From NCBI GenBank assembly GCA_019914945.1, contig CM034109.1, positions 7,990,479-8,054,478 of the forward strand: DNA of 64,000 nucleotides, read 5' to 3'. Under the pieces are notes generated by a model that saw nothing but the letters and a program-made list of their open reading frames with translations, was not told the origin of the DNA and did not search any database. Origin of the DNA: Typha latifolia (taxonomy: Eukaryota > Streptophyta > Magnoliopsida > Poales > Typhaceae). Numbering within the stretch: the first letter of the stretch is position 1; the number at the start of each line of letters is the position of its first letter. Below are positions 61,526 through 64,000 of this stretch, piece after piece. The translations under genes and the position numbers were made by a program.

Positions 61526-63293
61526 GGGGGTTTGTTTAAGTTTAGCCAACGGGGCAGGTTACAGGGGGATTACGATTTTAAGTAGAGTTAATGGCAGCAG
61601 AGCTGCTATCCGTTACAAATGACGCCGCCCGTTTAACTTTTTTAACGGTTAAATGCACGTTACTTATCCATAAAGTTATATATAATTTTTTAGTACCAAA
61701 TTTAGTAGAACTGTTAAAATGTTCATCTCACTTAACATAACTTAAATTGTCAAAATACTCCTATCATATTTATTAGACAAAATAATTAGAAAGAATATAA
61801 ACGTTTTAGTAATTTGATATATTTTATTATAACGGAGTATTCCGATTAAAAAAAAATACTACTTTAATCAAATTAAAAAAACTGTACAGGAAAGTATTTA
61901 TTTCACGAATAAGTACGAATAGTACAAGTATATTTTTTTCACCCAATTTTTTTTTTTAAAAGGCCAACTCGCATTAATTTAGAATTGGTGACAAAATAAG
62001 CCGACCCAGATTAGTGTCGTGACAATAACAAATAGAAGAGATGAGTCATAATGACGTGGCGAAGTTTCAACTTATTCTTTTTTTTTAATAAATTAATAAT
62101 CATAGCTACTAATTAGGCTGAAGGTATTTGACATCCGATATAAGTCCGATAAATTTAAGTTGAGTTCCTATTCAATGGACCCACCATTTCGGTTCATACG
62201 ACTTTCGAGTTTTGGCTTGTCCTCTTTTCCTCCTGACAATTCGATTAAGGTTAGCATGATAGATTGTTGAAAGAGAAAAGTGGAGACACACGAGGGAAAA
62301 CAATACGAAGATGCCTCCTCCTGTCCGTTTTATCTTTACCAACCTTACAGAATGAAGATCTTTGAAAATATCCTCTTTTTGGCGTCGTCTCCTGGGATGG
62401 TGTTACAGTCATCTTGCAACTTAACGACCGTCGCTCTTTAATCCTAAAACACATCAAGATACACGAGTTAATAGTTCGATGATCAAATATTGTAAACCCC
62501 ACTCGAAGTAAACAAGCTCCCAACGAACAATCCATGAGAGAGCCATTCAACTATTCAAGTATCCGAATTTGCGATTGTCATACTTAGCCATGTAGGTTAC
62601 GAAAGACACGGATGGCCTCAAATTACGGAGCAAAACGATGTTAATACTCATTCACTGATAGAATCAAATTACAGAACAAAACGATGTTATACTCTTTAAG
62701 AATCACACACAAGATGCGGCACATATCTGATTCTAATAGGACAGAGAAATTCAAACTTCATACGTCCACATCAGAGAGAAACCCATAGGCAAGGAATTCT
62801 ACTCCATTATAAGGATCCTGCTGCAATTTTTACAGATGGATGTCCTAATCAGTCTCCTATTGTTAAGCTACAGATAGGATGACAGAAATACTCCCTCGTA
62901 TACCTTTTGTCCATCAAAAATATTTCCTTCCTATTGATAGTTTACTTCACCAAAAGTACATTCAACATACTTTTATTACACCTTGATTATTCTAAAACAT
63001 TTACATTATACTAATCTTACATTCAACAATTAAAACAATACGAGCAGCAATAACATCCACACCGATCAGGATGTGGGATATTCTCTTGGTCATAATCTCA
63101 TCAGCACCTCTGAAATACTACCCCATCAGAAAGCAAGAAGAATAGTTGTCTTAAGATGCGGCTAGAATCCTAAGTTATCAAACCACCTGTCAAGAGACCT
63201 ACAATTTTTCAGTTCCTAAACTTGGAACGGCAACTGCAGATCCCTCATATAATGCCTGACCTAATGGCATGTCTCTACTGTGCTCTGCCTGAC
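61526..63293. other. Intergenic upstream of 4CL-like gene
   Basis: Promoter side of the 4CL-like gene and 3' side of the partial gene on the right, both minus strand. AT-rich, with repeat-like phrases at 61650-61760. A 99-codon minus frame at 62251-62550 shows no motif I can name. The phrase AATTACAGA/GAGCAAAACGATGTTA occurs twice near 62618-62690. Confidence 0.45.
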
Positions 63294-63318
63294 CTAATGG
63301 CATGTCTCTACTGTGCTC
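63253..63318. repeat. 33-bp tandem duplication
   Basis: Two 33-bp units, starting at 63253 and 63286, nearly identical. They cover the stop codon and first 3' UTR bases of the partial minus-strand gene model. Confidence 0.9.
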
Positions 63319-64000
63319 TCCCTTTCCTTCCGCAGAGTTGTCACAGAATCAACAACTATCAGTTCCTAGAACAGCCACTCAAAGAATTGCTAAACACTAT
63401 ACCAAATCAGACTACCAAAACGGTTTAGTAAATTCCTTGAGCTTTTCATAACCCTTACTTCTGGAGCTATAATCTTGTCCTTCCCGAAGAATCGCCAAGA
63501 ATACAAAATGATTTGGTAACCAGCTTCATGACCATGTATTTCAAGGTTTCCCAAGCTATCAATTCCTAAAATGTTTTCAGTATACAATACTTCAGGAAAT
63601 CCCTGGAAACCTTAAGAGTGATTCACAGGTAGCTACCCTCAGAAAGGAGAAGATCAAAGTATAGCTTTCTTAAATGTCACAAATGAAATAGTAAAAGAAT
63701 GAATTTCTAAAGCATGCTCTGAACTATAACAGGAATCAACTTAGTCCTTGTGATTCATTTAGAAAACTTATCTACTTGTTACTTGATTTCAGATTTGAGG
63801 CTCTCTATTGTACTAGAAACCAAATAAAATGCATCCCACCAATGCGGGATCTAAGGCAAATGCCTTTTATTTGGTTTTCCATCATTCAAAACTTCATTGT
63901 TCATTAACCTGAGGATCACCACAATTCAACACTGCTTCTATCTTAATCTTTCTTTCTTGGTCTTCACATATCCTTGTGACACCTTACATTTGATGAAGTG
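63294..64000 (-). CDS. 3' end of an unrecognised gene
   Basis: Three in-phase exon pieces on the minus strand: at least 63909 to about 63982 (ending IKIEAVLNCGDPQ), 63459-63602 (GFPEVLYTENILGIDSLGNL, then EIHGHEAGYQIILYSWRFFG and KDKIIAPE), and 63294-63365 (ELIVVDSVTTLRKERESTVE to a TAG stop). Donors GTTAAT and GTAAGG and acceptors TTCCAG and TTCTAG fit, and every junction is phase 0. The alternating hydrophobic strands would suit a beta-rich or WD-like domain, but I cannot assign a family. The 5' part lies beyond the window, and the leftmost border of the first piece is uncertain. Confidence 0.5.

Noticed and set aside
60807..61585. Arg/Gly/Glu-rich plus-strand frames up to 175 codons
   Set aside because: Antisense of the GC-rich first exon of the 4CL-like gene; low complexity and no recognisable domain.
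62251..62550. 99-codon minus frame
   Set aside because: No recognisable motif, no splice partners found and AT-rich surroundings; not supported as a gene.
1..64000. tRNA, rRNA or organelle DNA insertions
   Set aside because: No cloverleaf-like A and B box pairs, rRNA or organelle gene sequence were noticed on reading; a covariance search would be needed to be certain.

Overview
The window is plant nuclear DNA, AT-rich, with GC-rich first exons and spliceosomal introns. The gene content (an FT/Hd3a-type PEBP gene, a PLAT lipoxygenase, a CFL1-type WW protein, a plant BRF1 and a RID3-like WD40 protein) points to an angiosperm. A monocot is likely, because the FT-like and LOX proteins read closest to monocot members I know; this is inference. 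No bacterial, viral or CRISPR feature was seen, and no gene cluster that acts as one system.

Layout. Left part: DPH2 (975-6847, -), a RING-CH membrane E3 ligase (8765-13139, +), a universal stress protein (15061-15996, +), then the 21-exon Pol III factor BRF1 (17175-24777, -). A decayed MAP kinase kinase fragment (24983-25445, -) lies just upstream of BRF1. Middle: a 9-LOX-type lipoxygenase (26044-29671, -), a C3HC3H zinc-finger INO80D/NSL2-like gene (31157-33624, +), a CFL1-like WW gene with an in-frame stop (37403-38254, -), and a four-exon FT-like gene with unusual key residues (40133-41428, -). Right part: a plastid-type membrane protein of unknown function (45108-48918, +), a RID3/WDR18-like WD40 protein (50071-52741, -), protein phosphatase inhibitor 2 (54673-57363, +), a peroxisomal 4CL-like acyl-CoA ligase whose first exon shows two frameshifts (57903-61525, -), and the 3' end of an unrecognised gene (63294-64000, -).

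Exon borders were found by reading both strands for GT/AG sites and requiring reading phase to close. All complete models close in phase except the 4CL-like gene (off by two bases) and the CFL1-like gene (in phase but with one internal stop). Spaces between genes hold microsatellites, MITE-like elements (three apparent families, some inside introns of BRF1 and the 4CL-like gene), short tandem duplications and AT-rich sequence.

The genes are mostly unrelated housekeeping or regulatory genes. The only weak functional echo is between the lipoxygenase and the peroxisomal 4CL-like ligase (oxylipin metabolism), about 30 kb apart. The most interesting item is the FT-like gene: it keeps the FT fold and exon structure but has His at the activator Tyr position and altered segment B and 14-3-3 contact residues.
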